A stretch of DNA of 64,000 bases from Mycobacterium sp. URHD0025 (GTDB taxonomy: Bacteria; Actinomycetota; Actinomycetes; Mycobacteriales; Mycobacteriaceae). The first letter of the stretch is position 1, and each line of letters begins with the position of its first letter. The DNA is taken from positions 1-64,000 of the forward strand of contig NZ_AUEQ01000009.1 in NCBI RefSeq assembly GCF_000426065.1, written 5' to 3'. Of the stretch, positions 47,685 to 56,077 are shown in pieces. The notes beneath the pieces are model-generated. The model had not been told where the DNA came from. It saw only the letters and a list, made by a program, of their open reading frames with translations, and searched no databases. Position numbers and translations under genes: made by a program.

Positions 47685-48247
47685 CGCCGGGCCTCATAGC
47701 CGGCGGTGAGCCAGTACACGGTCCGGTCGAGGCTGGGCAGAATCTCGGTGATGTCGATCTCGCCGGCGGTGAAGCGGCCGACCAGCCCGAACACCAGGCT
47801 GGTCACGATGGTGTCGACATCGTGCACGAATTCCTCGTCGACCCCGGTCAGGATGGACAGACCCGTGGGCACGACGGTGTCGAGGCCCCGGCGCACCAGA
47901 CGGTCACCGCCGGGTGCGGCCCTGGCCCGCGAGTAGGCCCTGAGCATGTCGGGGTGCTTTTCCCACGGTTCGAAGATGGTGCGGAACATCCGCATCAGCC
48001 CGTCGTACAACGACTCACCAGCTTCCCGCGCATGCCCGGTCATGGAAAGCCCCGAATACCGGTTCTCGGCCATCCACGAATCCAGGGCGGCGAGGATCAA
48101 CTCGTCGCGGGTGGAATAGCGCTTGTAGATCGTGGCCAGTGAGGTTTTGGCCCTGCGCGCCACCTCACGCAATTGCACGGCGTCGTAGCCCTCGGTCTCG
48201 AGGAGTTCCACGACGATGTCGAGGATCCGATCACGTTCTTCTGCCAA
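47681..48247 (-). CDS. TetR-family regulator of the divergent SDR/ALDH operon
   Basis: A 188-residue TetR regulator. Helix-turn-helix at about residues 20-48 (LREVARRAKTSLATIYKRY in part). The N-terminal domain resembles that of KstR-type regulators, but the remainder does not, and the gene lies outside any KstR context, so I do not name it. It diverges from the mycofactocin-type SDR gene at 48333. The 85-base gap contains two inverted repeats built from the same half-site GTAAC, the likely operators. Confidence 0.85.
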   Translation of the reverse strand: MAEERDRILDIVVELLETEGYDAVQLREVARRAKTSLATIYKRYSTRDELILAALDSWMAENRYSGLSMTGHAREAGESLYDGLMRMFRTIFEPWEKHPDMLRAYSRARAAPGGDRLVRRGLDTVVPTGLSILTGVDEEFVHDVDTIVTSLVFGLVGRFTAGEIDITEILPSLDRTVYWLTAGYEARR

Positions 48248-48273
48248 ATCGAGAACACCCTTGCCGCTGGAGA

Positions 48274-48286
48274 GTAACCAGGTTAC
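48274..48286. promoter_or_regulatory. TetR operator, site 1
   Basis: GTAACC-A-GGTTAC, a perfect inverted repeat. Its centre is 22 bases from that of site 2, about two helical turns, so two dimers could bind on the same DNA face. Confidence 0.65.
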
Positions 48287-48293
48287 CGTACCG

Positions 48294-48310
48294 CTGTAAC
48301 ACGGTTACAG
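48294..48310. promoter_or_regulatory. TetR operator, site 2
   Basis: CTGTAAC-ACG-GTTACAG, a perfect 7-3-7 inverted repeat with the same GTAAC half-site as site 1. It lies 22 bases upstream of the SDR start at 48333. Confidence 0.65.
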
Positions 48311-48332
48311 CCATTCGGCGGAGTGAGGATCA

Positions 48333-49163
48333 ATGGGAAATCTGGACGGAAAAGTCGCCTTCATCACCGGGGTGGCCCGGGGTCAGGGCCGGAGTCATGC
48401 GGTGACGCTCGCCAAGCAAGGCGCCGCGATCATCGGTGTGGACATCTGCGCCGAGATCGCCTCCAACCCGTACCCGATGGCCAGCCGCGCCGAACTCGAC
48501 GAGACGGTCGCTCTGGTCGAGGCCGCGGGCGGCAAGATGGTCGCCACGGTCGCCGATGTCCGCGACTTCCACGCGCTCAAGGCCGCACTCGACGCGGGTG
48601 TCGAGCAGTTCGGGCGGTTGGACATCGTGCTCGCCAATGCCGGTGTCGCCCCCACGGCGTTTCGTGAGGTGAGCATCGAAGAAGACCTCGAGATGTGGAA
48701 CGATGCGGTCGGCGTCAACCTGGTCGGTTCATTCCACACCGCCAAGGCCGCCATCCCCCACCTGATCGAGGGCGGGCGCGGCGGTTCGATCGTCTTCACC
48801 AGCTCCACCGCCGGACTGCGCGGCTTCGGTGGGATGCAGGGCGGCGGCCTGGGCTACGCGGCGTCCAAGCACGGCATCGTCGGGCTGATGCGCACACTGT
48901 CCAATGCTCTTGCCCCACACAGCATCCGGGTCAACACCGTGCATCCCACGGCGGTCAACACGATGATGGCGGTCAACCCGGCGATGACGGCGTTCCTGGA
49001 GAACTACCCCGACGGCGGTCCGCATCTGCAGAACCCGATGCCGGTGTCGCTGCTGGAACCGGAGGACATCAGCGCGACCATCAGCTACCTGGTGTCCGAC
49101 GCCGCCAAGTACGTCACCGGGGTCACGCTCCCCGTCGACGCCGGCTTCACGAACAAACTCTGA
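48333..49163 (+). CDS. Mycofactocin-type short-chain dehydrogenase
   Basis: SDR of 276 residues with marks of the mycofactocin-dependent (carveol dehydrogenase-like) group: TGVARGQGRSHAV after beta 1, and a 20-residue insert (YPMASRAELDETVALVE, about residues 48-64) that covers tightly held NAD. Catalytic Ser is in FTSSTAG and Tyr/Lys in YAASKHG. Members use the redox peptide mycofactocin, not free NAD, as electron acceptor. First gene of the operon SDR - SDR - CMD - aldehyde dehydrogenase, suggesting oxidation of an alcohol. Substrate unknown. Confidence 0.85.
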   Translation: MGNLDGKVAFITGVARGQGRSHAVTLAKQGAAIIGVDICAEIASNPYPMASRAELDETVALVEAAGGKMVATVADVRDFHALKAALDAGVEQFGRLDIVLANAGVAPTAFREVSIEEDLEMWNDAVGVNLVGSFHTAKAAIPHLIEGGRGGSIVFTSSTAGLRGFGGMQGGGLGYAASKHGIVGLMRTLSNALAPHSIRVNTVHPTAVNTMMAVNPAMTAFLENYPDGGPHLQNPMPVSLLEPEDISATISYLVSDAAKYVTGVTLPVDAGFTNKL

Positions 49164-49963
49164 TGGGACGGGTCACCGGCAAGCGTGTGCTGATCACCGG
49201 CGCAGCACGCGGCATGGGCCGAAGCCACGCCGTACGCCTGGCCGAGGAAGGCGCCGACGTCATCCTCGTCGACCTGTGCCGATCGGTGGACGAGATCGAC
49301 TATCCGCTGGCCTCGCGTGAGGACCTCGACGAAACCGCGCGACTGGTCGAAAAACACGGCCGGCGCGCCCTCACCTACGTGGTCGACGTGCGCGACGCCG
49401 ACGCGCTGGCGACCGCTGTCGCCGACGGCGTCGCGGAGTTGGGCGGCCTGGAGGCCGCGGTGGCCAACGCCGGCGTCATCACCGCGGGCACCTGGGACAC
49501 CACCACCGCCGAGCAGTGGCGCACTGTCGTCGACATCAACCTGATCGGGTCCTGGAACACCTGCGCGGCCGCACTGCCACACCTGGTGGAGCGCGGCGGC
49601 AGCCTCGTCAACATCAGCTCGGCCGCGGGCATCAAGGGCACGCCGCTGCACACCCCGTACACCGCGTCCAAGCACGGCGTGGTGGGAATGAGCAAGGCGC
49701 TGGCCAATGAGCTTGCCGCCCAGCATGTTCGGGTCAACACCGTGCATCCGACCGGTGTCGAGACCGGGATGCGGCCGGCGACGCTGCACACCTTGATCGC
49801 CGAGCAGCGTCCCGATCTGGCGCCGCTGTTCGGCAACGCCATCCCCATCGTGATGGCCGAGGCGATCGACATCAGCAACGCGGTGCTGTTCCTGGTCTCG
49901 GACGAATCCCGCTATGTGACCGGCCTGGAGTTCAAAGTCGACGCAGGAGTGACGATCCGATGA
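49163..49963 (+). CDS. Second mycofactocin-type short-chain dehydrogenase
   Basis: SDR of 266 residues. TGAARGMGRSHAV, the insert DYPLASREDLDETARLVEK (about residues 45-63), Ser in NISSAAG and YTASKHG place it in the same mycofactocin-linked group as the preceding gene, but the two are clearly diverged. It shares a base with the upstream stop (TGATG) and overlaps the CMD gene by four bases. Two SDRs in tandem could act on two successive alcohols or form a mixed oligomer. Confidence 0.83.
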   Translation: MGRVTGKRVLITGAARGMGRSHAVRLAEEGADVILVDLCRSVDEIDYPLASREDLDETARLVEKHGRRALTYVVDVRDADALATAVADGVAELGGLEAAVANAGVITAGTWDTTTAEQWRTVVDINLIGSWNTCAAALPHLVERGGSLVNISSAAGIKGTPLHTPYTASKHGVVGMSKALANELAAQHVRVNTVHPTGVETGMRPATLHTLIAEQRPDLAPLFGNAIPIVMAEAIDISNAVLFLVSDESRYVTGLEFKVDAGVTIR

Positions 49964-50769
49964 CCGCATCCGACACCCGGACCGAGCGCGGACGCCGCGA
50001 GTTCGCCGAGGTGATGACGTTCACCGCACCCACCGATAATTCCCCGGCGACCACCAACCTCATCGACTTCGTATTCGCCGAGGTGTGGCCGCGCACCGCG
50101 CTGAGCCGTAGGGATCGGCGATTCGTCACGTTGCCGTGTGTTGCAGACGCCGACGCCGAAGGGCCGTTGCGCGATCACGTCTATGCCGCGCTGAACAGCG
50201 GTGACGTATCCATCGTCGAAATGCGAGAAACCGTCCTGCATTTCGCGGTCTACGCTGGCTGGCCGAAGGCATCTCGTTTCAACGGCGTGGTCGACGAACA
50301 GTGGGAACGGATACACCGCGAACGGGGTCTGACCCCGCCGGCACCCGAGCCGCTGCTGCCGCTGACCACGCCGAGCGATCCGGAGGACCGGTTGCTGTGC
50401 GGCGAGCAGTCCTTCCGGGACGTCAATTGCATGCCGCACACGCCGATTCGGGACAATCCCTTCTCAGGTGCCGGCATCCTCAACTTCGTCTTCGGGGAGA
50501 TGTGGCTGCGTCCCGGACTCGGCATGAAGGAACGACGACTGATCACGGTGGCGTGTGTGGCGTTTCAGGACGCACCCATTCCGATCGACAGCCACGTCTA
50601 CGCCGCACTGAAGAGCCGCGACGTCTCCTTCGACGAAATGGATGAATTGGCATTGCATTTCGCGGCCTACTACGGATGGCCCAAGGCTTCGCACCTGAAC
50701 CAGGTGATCGGCGAGCAGAAGCAGCGCGCCGAAGCGGAATGGGCCGCTGAGGCAGAGGCGACGTCATGA
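49960..50769 (+). CDS. Tandem carboxymuconolactone decarboxylase-like protein
   Basis: A 269-residue protein made of two CMD-like repeats. Repeat 1 (about residues 10-120) and repeat 2 (about residues 150-262) share the pattern N.(I)DFVFAEVW.R..L..R.RR..TL.CV, DHVYAALNSGDVS..E..E..LHFA.Y.GWPKAS. The second repeat reads LNFVFGEMWLRPGLGMKERRL. CMD proteins are decarboxylases or peroxidases (AhpD-like), but no CxxC is present here, so peroxidase activity is unlikely. Coupled to SDR and aldehyde dehydrogenase genes by four-base overlaps on both sides. Confidence 0.8.
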   Translation: MTASDTRTERGRREFAEVMTFTAPTDNSPATTNLIDFVFAEVWPRTALSRRDRRFVTLPCVADADAEGPLRDHVYAALNSGDVSIVEMRETVLHFAVYAGWPKASRFNGVVDEQWERIHRERGLTPPAPEPLLPLTTPSDPEDRLLCGEQSFRDVNCMPHTPIRDNPFSGAGILNFVFGEMWLRPGLGMKERRLITVACVAFQDAPIPIDSHVYAALKSRDVSFDEMDELALHFAAYYGWPKASHLNQVIGEQKQRAEAEWAAEAEATS

Positions 50770-52232
50770 GCAGCGTTCTGACTGCGCTACCCGCCGGCCC
50801 GGCCGGACTCGTGGTGGGCGGTGAACGCATCACCCGATCATCGGTGGCGCAACACCCACATATCTACCCCGCCACGGGACAACCCAACGCGAGCATCGTC
50901 CTGGCGGGCCCGGCGGAGATCGACCTGGCAGTGAGCACCGCGTGGGACGCACAGCGCGGCTGGACGGCACTGACCGCGGACCGCCGCCGGGACATGCTGA
51001 TCGATTTGGCCGACGTGGTGCATGCGCATCTCGACGAACTCACCGCGCTCAACGTGCACGACTACGCGGTGCCGGTGGCCTACGCGGGGACCGCGCACCT
51101 GCTCGAACGGTTCCTGCGCCACTTCGCCGGATACGCCGACAAACCCCACGGATCGAGCTCGCCGGTGAGCGGGTCTCACGATGTCAATCTGATCGAGCGC
51201 GAGCCCTATGGCGTTGTCGGGGTCATCGCTCCGTGGAACGGCTCGTTGGTCGTCGCCGCGTCCTGCATCCCGGCCGCCCTGGCGGCCGGGAACGCCGTGG
51301 TGTTCAAGCCTTCGGAGTTGGCTCCGCTGGCCGCGCTGCGCTTCGGTGAGCTGTGCCTGGAAGCCGGGTTACCTCCCGGGCTGGTCAACGTCGTACCCGC
51401 CGCCGCGGAGGGCGGCGAACTGCTGGTTCGCCATCCCGGCATCCGCAAGATCCACTTCACCGGCGGTGGAGTCACGGCGCGCGCGGTGCTGACAGCGGCT
51501 GCGGAGAACCTGACACCGGTGGTCACCGAACTCGGCGGCAAGTCCGCCAACCTGATCTTCGCCGACGCCGACCTGGACACCGCCGCCCAATTGTCGGCCC
51601 ATCAGGGTCCGTTGATGCAATCCGGGCAGAGCTGCGCGTGCGCCAGCCGAATCCTGGTGCACGAGTCCATATATGACGCCTTTGCCGAGAAGTTCCTCGC
51701 GATTGTGGGAGCCGCCCGCATCGGCGACCCGTTCGACCCCGCCATAAACTTCGGTCCGGTCATCAGCGACGCTGCCGCTCACCGGATTCTGAACACCATC
51801 GACCAGGCGGTCAGCGAACGGGCCGGTGAGTTGCTCATCGGCGGTCAGCGGATCGGCGGTGATCTCTCAGAGGGCTATTACATCGACCCGACCGTATTCG
51901 GCAACGTGGACAACGCCTCTCAGCTCGCCCAGGTCGAAACATTCGGTCCGGTCGTCTCCCTCATCAGGTTCAGCGACGAGGCCGAAGCTGTCCGGCTCGC
52001 CAACGACACCCCCTATGGCCTGAATGCCTTTGTCCATACCCGAGATCTGGCTCGAGCACACGGGGTCAGCAGGCAGCTCGAAGCCGGCTCGGTATGGGTC
52101 AACCAGTTCAGCCAGATTTCCCCACAGGGCCCTTACGGTGGATACAAGCAGAGCGGATTCGGGCGTACCGGCGGCCTCGACGGACTGCACGAGTTTCAGC
52201 AGATCAAGAACATCCGGATCGCTGTGCGCTGA
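50766..52232 (+). CDS. NAD(P)-dependent aldehyde dehydrogenase
   Basis: Aldehyde dehydrogenase of 488 residues, full length. APWNGSLVVAA, KPSELAPLAALRF, the general base Glu in ELGGKSANLIF (about residue 260) and nucleophilic Cys in SGQSCACASR (about residue 294) are present. It oxidises an aldehyde to an acid, the natural next step after the two SDRs. Last gene of the operon starting at 48333; the DeoR gene follows after 85 bases. Substrate unknown. Confidence 0.9.
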   Translation: MSSVLTALPAGPAGLVVGGERITRSSVAQHPHIYPATGQPNASIVLAGPAEIDLAVSTAWDAQRGWTALTADRRRDMLIDLADVVHAHLDELTALNVHDYAVPVAYAGTAHLLERFLRHFAGYADKPHGSSSPVSGSHDVNLIEREPYGVVGVIAPWNGSLVVAASCIPAALAAGNAVVFKPSELAPLAALRFGELCLEAGLPPGLVNVVPAAAEGGELLVRHPGIRKIHFTGGGVTARAVLTAAAENLTPVVTELGGKSANLIFADADLDTAAQLSAHQGPLMQSGQSCACASRILVHESIYDAFAEKFLAIVGAARIGDPFDPAINFGPVISDAAAHRILNTIDQAVSERAGELLIGGQRIGGDLSEGYYIDPTVFGNVDNASQLAQVETFGPVVSLIRFSDEAEAVRLANDTPYGLNAFVHTRDLARAHGVSRQLEAGSVWVNQFSQISPQGPYGGYKQSGFGRTGGLDGLHEFQQIKNIRIAVR

Positions 52233-52287
52233 TTTTCCCGGCTCCGGTTGACGTGAGCCAGACAACACCCCACAATTGCCGTCATGA

Positions 52288-52314
52288 ACGGTCAGAAATC
52301 CACATCGACGGTCA
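52288..52314. promoter_or_regulatory. Direct repeats upstream of the deoR-type gene
   Basis: ACGGTCA occurs at 52288-52294 and 52308-52314, 20 bases apart, just before the regulator start at 52318. CCGT-CATGA-ACGG overlaps the first copy. Possible autoregulatory site; weak evidence. Confidence 0.3.
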
Positions 52315-52317
52315 ACC

Positions 52318-53097
52318 GTGCTACCGGTTGAGCGTCATGAGGCGATCGTCGAGGCGGTTGGCAGCGCGCAGGCGATCAGCACGGACGAACTCGTCCGTCG
52401 CCTCGGGGTATCGGCCGAAACCGTCCGCCGCGACCTGGCCCTTCTCGAAGAACGAGGAGCATTGCGCCGGGTTCACGGCGGCGCCGCCGCGGTAGCCGAC
52501 CACCGTCCCATCGAGCCGTCGTATTCCGAACGCACGATGATCCGCCACCAGGCCAAGGCTCAATTGGCCCGGGTGGCAGCGGGCCTGCTCGAAAACGGGC
52601 AGACGGTGATCATCGACATCGGAACCACTGCCGTCGCCGTGGCCAAGGCCATCCCCCGCTCGTTCACCGGCACCGTCATCACCCCGTCACTGCCGGTCGC
52701 GGTGGAGCTTGCCGACCGCCCGGGAGTCGAGCTGCTGCTGGCCGGCGGACGGGTCCGGGCCGGCGACCTGGCCTGCTCGAACGCACACACCAAAGCCTTC
52801 TTCAACGACATCTACGCCGACATCGCCCTGCTCGGGTCCGGCGGCGTGGACGCGGCAGCCGGGCTCACCGACTTCCATCTCGACGAGATCGACGTGCGTC
52901 GCACGATCATCGCCAACAGCGCGCGCAGCTACATCCTTGCCGACTCGTCCAAGCTCGGGCAGGTAGCGCGGTACCGGGTCTGCGATCTCAGCGCGGTCAA
53001 CGGACTGATCACCGACCAGAACACCGACTCGGCTTTGGAAAAGGCCTTCGGAGAGACGGGAGGTGTGGTCATGCCGGCGCGGCCGGCGAACGCCTGA
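52318..53097 (+). CDS. DeoR/GlpR-family regulator
   Basis: A 259-residue DeoR-family repressor. Winged helix at about residues 5-58 with STDELVRRLGVSAETVRRDL (in part) and LEERGALRRVHGGA. The sugar-phosphate-binding domain has DIGTTAVAVA (about residue 97), LLGSGGVD and DSSKLGQ near residue 218. DeoR proteins respond to phosphorylated sugars or polyols, which fits the FGGY kinase two genes downstream. GTG 52318 is the start. It is followed by a hairpin and then the permease operon in the same direction. Confidence 0.88.
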   Translation: MLPVERHEAIVEAVGSAQAISTDELVRRLGVSAETVRRDLALLEERGALRRVHGGAAAVADHRPIEPSYSERTMIRHQAKAQLARVAAGLLENGQTVIIDIGTTAVAVAKAIPRSFTGTVITPSLPVAVELADRPGVELLLAGGRVRAGDLACSNAHTKAFFNDIYADIALLGSGGVDAAAGLTDFHLDEIDVRRTIIANSARSYILADSSKLGQVARYRVCDLSAVNGLITDQNTDSALEKAFGETGGVVMPARPANA

Positions 53098-53104
53098 AAC
53101 GGGC

Positions 53105-53130
53105 GCGGGCGACGTTGCAGCGTCGCCCGC
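53105..53130 (+). terminator. Hairpin between deoR-type gene and permease operon
   Basis: A perfect 10-bp stem, GCGGGCGACG / CGTCGCCCGC, with a 6-base loop lies 7 bases after the regulator stop. It may terminate or attenuate transcription into the permease gene. Confidence 0.55.
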
Positions 53131-53183
53131 GGACCGAGCCTCATCTTCGCGAAACAGTCAATTCCAGTCAGAAAGCCCGATCG

Positions 53184-54650
53184 ATGACAAATTCTTCCAC
53201 ATCGCCATACGGCTACACCGAGACCTTGGAACGCAACACCGGCAAGTTCGCCTCGTTCGCCGTGGCCTTCGCCTTCGTCTCCATCGCCACGGGCATCTTC
53301 ACCGCCTACGGCAGCGTGCTCAACACCTCAGGGCCAATGGGCATCTGGACCTGGCCGATCGTCATTGTCGGCCAGATCGCCGTCGCCCTGCTGCTCGGCT
53401 CCTTGGCCGCCCGCATCCCCGTCACCGGCTACGCGTACCAATGGGTGTCGCGGCTGGCCAATCCGATCCTGGGCTGGATCACCGGGTGGATTTCGTTCAC
53501 CTTCCTGGCCATCGTCGTCGTCGCGGTCGACTACACGGTGGCAGCGACCGTGGTGCCGGCACTGTTCGACTTCACCGGCACCCCCGGCACGTCATTCCTG
53601 ATCACCGCGGGCGTGATGCTGTTGCAGGCGCTGCTGGTCGGGTTGTCGACCAAATGGACCGAACGCGTCAACAACTTCGCCGTCACCGCCGAACTGATCG
53701 TCATGGTGGCCTTGGTGGTGCTGCTGTTCATCGTCGGTGTGATCGCGCACAAACTGTCCGTCGGCAACCTGTTCTCCCACGGCGACATCCCCACCGAGGG
53801 CTATTGGAGTTTCGGCACCGCCACCTCCGCCGGACCGTGGATGCTGGGATTCCTGCTCGGCGCGTTCACCATCGTGGGTTTCGAGTCCGCCGCCAATCTG
53901 GCCGAGGAGACCAAGCGACCGGAAATCGTTGTGCCGCGGGCGATGTGGCAGGCCGTGCTGGCCTCCGGCGTGCTGGGTTTCCTGTTTCTCTTGGTGGTGA
54001 CCGCCGGTGTCAACGATCCCACCGCGTTGGCCCAGTCGGGTACGCCGATCGCCGACGTCATCCGCGACATCCTCGGATCGTTCGTGGGGACCGCCCTGCT
54101 GGTCTTCGTCGCCGTCGGAATCTTCGCCTGCGGTTTGGTCATCACGATGAGTGGCGTGCGGTTGGTCTGGGCGATGTCCCGCGACCAGCGCTTCCCGGGT
54201 TGGCAGGTGCTGCACAAGGTGTCCCCGCGGTTCAAGACGCCGCTCAACGCCACCATCGCCATGTTCATCACCTCCGCCGTGATCTTGGGCGTCTTTTCCA
54301 CCAGCACCGACGCCCTGTTCAAACTGTTCTCAGCGGCGACTCTGCTCCCGGCGATCATCTACGCGATCACGGTGACGCTCTACGTGGCCACCCGCCGCAA
54401 ACTGCCGCCCAGCGCAGGATTCAGCCTCGGCCGTTGGGAGACACCGGTGATCGTCGTGGCGGTCGCCTGGCTGGTCTTCGCGCTGGCGCTGTTCCGGGAC
54501 GCGTCCTTCCGTGATCCCTGGTTGTACATCGCGGTGATGGTGGCAATCGGCGCGGTGTACCTCGGCTACCTGCTGGTCACCCGCGGCAAGGACGGTTTGA
54601 AGATGCCCGAGATGGCCTCGATCGACGCCGAACTGGACGCCGTGAAATGA
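53184..54650 (+). CDS. APC-superfamily amino acid/amine permease
   Basis: A 488-residue permease with twelve membrane helices of the amino acid/polyamine/choline type. SFAVAFAFVSIATGIFTAYG marks helix 1 and the GFESAANLAEETKRPEIVVPRAM region (in part FESAANLAEETKRP, about residues 236-249) is the classical helix 6/7 signature. It imports amino acids, ethanolamine or similar amines. An amine permease followed by a sugar-type kinase is unusual, see findings. ATG 53184 is the start; an open frame upstream runs through the hairpin and is not used. Its stop overlaps the kinase start (ATGA). Confidence 0.85.
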   Translation: MTNSSTSPYGYTETLERNTGKFASFAVAFAFVSIATGIFTAYGSVLNTSGPMGIWTWPIVIVGQIAVALLLGSLAARIPVTGYAYQWVSRLANPILGWITGWISFTFLAIVVVAVDYTVAATVVPALFDFTGTPGTSFLITAGVMLLQALLVGLSTKWTERVNNFAVTAELIVMVALVVLLFIVGVIAHKLSVGNLFSHGDIPTEGYWSFGTATSAGPWMLGFLLGAFTIVGFESAANLAEETKRPEIVVPRAMWQAVLASGVLGFLFLLVVTAGVNDPTALAQSGTPIADVIRDILGSFVGTALLVFVAVGIFACGLVITMSGVRLVWAMSRDQRFPGWQVLHKVSPRFKTPLNATIAMFITSAVILGVFSTSTDALFKLFSAATLLPAIIYAITVTLYVATRRKLPPSAGFSLGRWETPVIVVAVAWLVFALALFRDASFRDPWLYIAVMVAIGAVYLGYLLVTRGKDGLKMPEMASIDAELDAVK

Positions 54651-56077
54651 CGGTACTGGCCATCGACCAAGGCACCTCGGGCACCAAGGCGATCGTTGTC
54701 GATCCCGACGATGGTGTGGTGGGCGTTGCCGAGGTCGCTGTCCACCCGCGTTACCTCGACGGCGGCGGCGTCGAGCAGGACCCGGCAGAACTGCTGGAGT
54801 CCGTGCTCGGCGCCGGACGCGCCGCGCTCGAGCAGGCGGGCCGCCCGGTCGACGTCGTGTCTCTGGCCAATCAGGGCGAAACCGTCCTGGCCTGGGATCC
54901 CAGCACCGGCAGACCCCTGACCCAAGCGATCGTGTGGCAAGACCGCCGAGCCGAGGCCCTGTGCGCCGACCTCAGCCGGCACGCCGACATGCTCGCCGCC
55001 CGAACCGGATTGGTGCTCGACCCCTACTTCTCGGCACCGAAGATGGCCTGGCTGCGTCGCAACAGCGGAGCGGTGGCCGGCAGCGTCATAACAACGTCCG
55101 ATACCTGGCTGCTGAACCAGCTCACCGGTGAGTTCGTCACCGACGCCACCACCGCCAGCCGCTCGGCGGCCGTGGAACTGGGCGCCCGGGAGTGGAGCCA
55201 CGAGTTGCTCGCACTGTTCGGCCTGGACGGCGAGAAACTTCCCCGAATCGCCGCCAACGACGAGATCATCGGCACCACATCGGCTTTCGGGGCGAATGTC
55301 CCGGTCGGCGGCATCGTGGTGGACCAGCAGGCCGCGCTTCTGGCCGAGGCGTGCCTCGAACCGGGCATGGCCAAGTGCACATTCGGGACCGGCGCGTTCC
55401 TACTGTCCAACACCGGGACCACTCCGGTGCGGTCCACCACCGGACTGACCTCGTCGGTGGCCTGGCGGGTCGGCGGTGTCGACGCCTTCTGCATCGACGG
55501 CCAGGTCTACACCGCGGCCTCGGCCGTCAAATGGCTGACCTCCCTGAACGTGATCAGCGAAGCCGCGGAGATGGATGCCATCGCCGAGTCCGACAACGCC
55601 GGGGTGCTGTGCGTGCCCGCACTGGCCGGCCTTGCCGCGCCATGGTGGAAATCGCAAGCCACCGCGACGATCTCGGGAATGACCTTGTCCACCGGTCGCG
55701 GGCACATCGTGCTGGCGGTACTGCAGGGCATCGCGGCCCAGGTTGCCGAGCTGGTCTCGGCGATCGACGCCGATGCGCCGCCACTGACCCGACTGCGTGC
55801 CGACGGCGGGCTCACCCAGTCCACGGTCCTGATGCAGGCCTGTGCCGACATCCTTCAGGCGCCCGTCGACGTGTACCCGTCGGCGCACGCCACCGCGTTG
55901 GGCGCCGCCGCGCTGGGCCGGCTCAGCCTGGCACCCGAGCAGTCGGTGGCCGACGTCGTCGCCGACTGGACCCCAGCGGCCGGTTACGAACCCCGATGGG
56001 ACCCCGGGCGTGCCGCCGAATTCCGCTCGGCCTGGCGCGAACTCGCCGCGACCACATATCACCAGGAGATTTCATGA
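54647..56077 (+). CDS. FGGY-family kinase, glycerol kinase-like
   Basis: A 476-residue kinase of the FGGY family. Phosphate 1 motif LAIDQGTSGTKA at residues 4-15, IVWQDRRAE (about residue 91), the conserved FGTGAF (about residue 246) and the DGGLTQSTVLMQ adenosine motif (about residue 385). It phosphorylates a hydroxyl of a polyol, sugar or amino alcohol. It is clearly related to glycerol kinase, but the neighbours argue for a different substrate. Both ends overlap flanking genes by four bases. Confidence 0.85.
   Translation: MTVLAIDQGTSGTKAIVVDPDDGVVGVAEVAVHPRYLDGGGVEQDPAELLESVLGAGRAALEQAGRPVDVVSLANQGETVLAWDPSTGRPLTQAIVWQDRRAEALCADLSRHADMLAARTGLVLDPYFSAPKMAWLRRNSGAVAGSVITTSDTWLLNQLTGEFVTDATTASRSAAVELGAREWSHELLALFGLDGEKLPRIAANDEIIGTTSAFGANVPVGGIVVDQQAALLAEACLEPGMAKCTFGTGAFLLSNTGTTPVRSTTGLTSSVAWRVGGVDAFCIDGQVYTAASAVKWLTSLNVISEAAEMDAIAESDNAGVLCVPALAGLAAPWWKSQATATISGMTLSTGRGHIVLAVLQGIAAQVAELVSAIDADAPPLTRLRADGGLTQSTVLMQACADILQAPVDVYPSAHATALGAAALGRLSLAPEQSVADVVADWTPAAGYEPRWDPGRAAEFRSAWRELAATTYHQEIS

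Noticed and set aside
47681-48247. TetR gene as KstR, the upper cholesterol regulator
   Set aside because: Only the DNA-binding domain is similar; its inverted repeats (GTAAC half-sites) do not match the KstR box and no upper-pathway genes are adjacent.
55192-56073. Long upstream extension of the GlpA-like frame
   Set aside because: It overlaps the FGGY kinase in another frame; the FAD motif lies just after ATG 56074, which overlaps the kinase stop.
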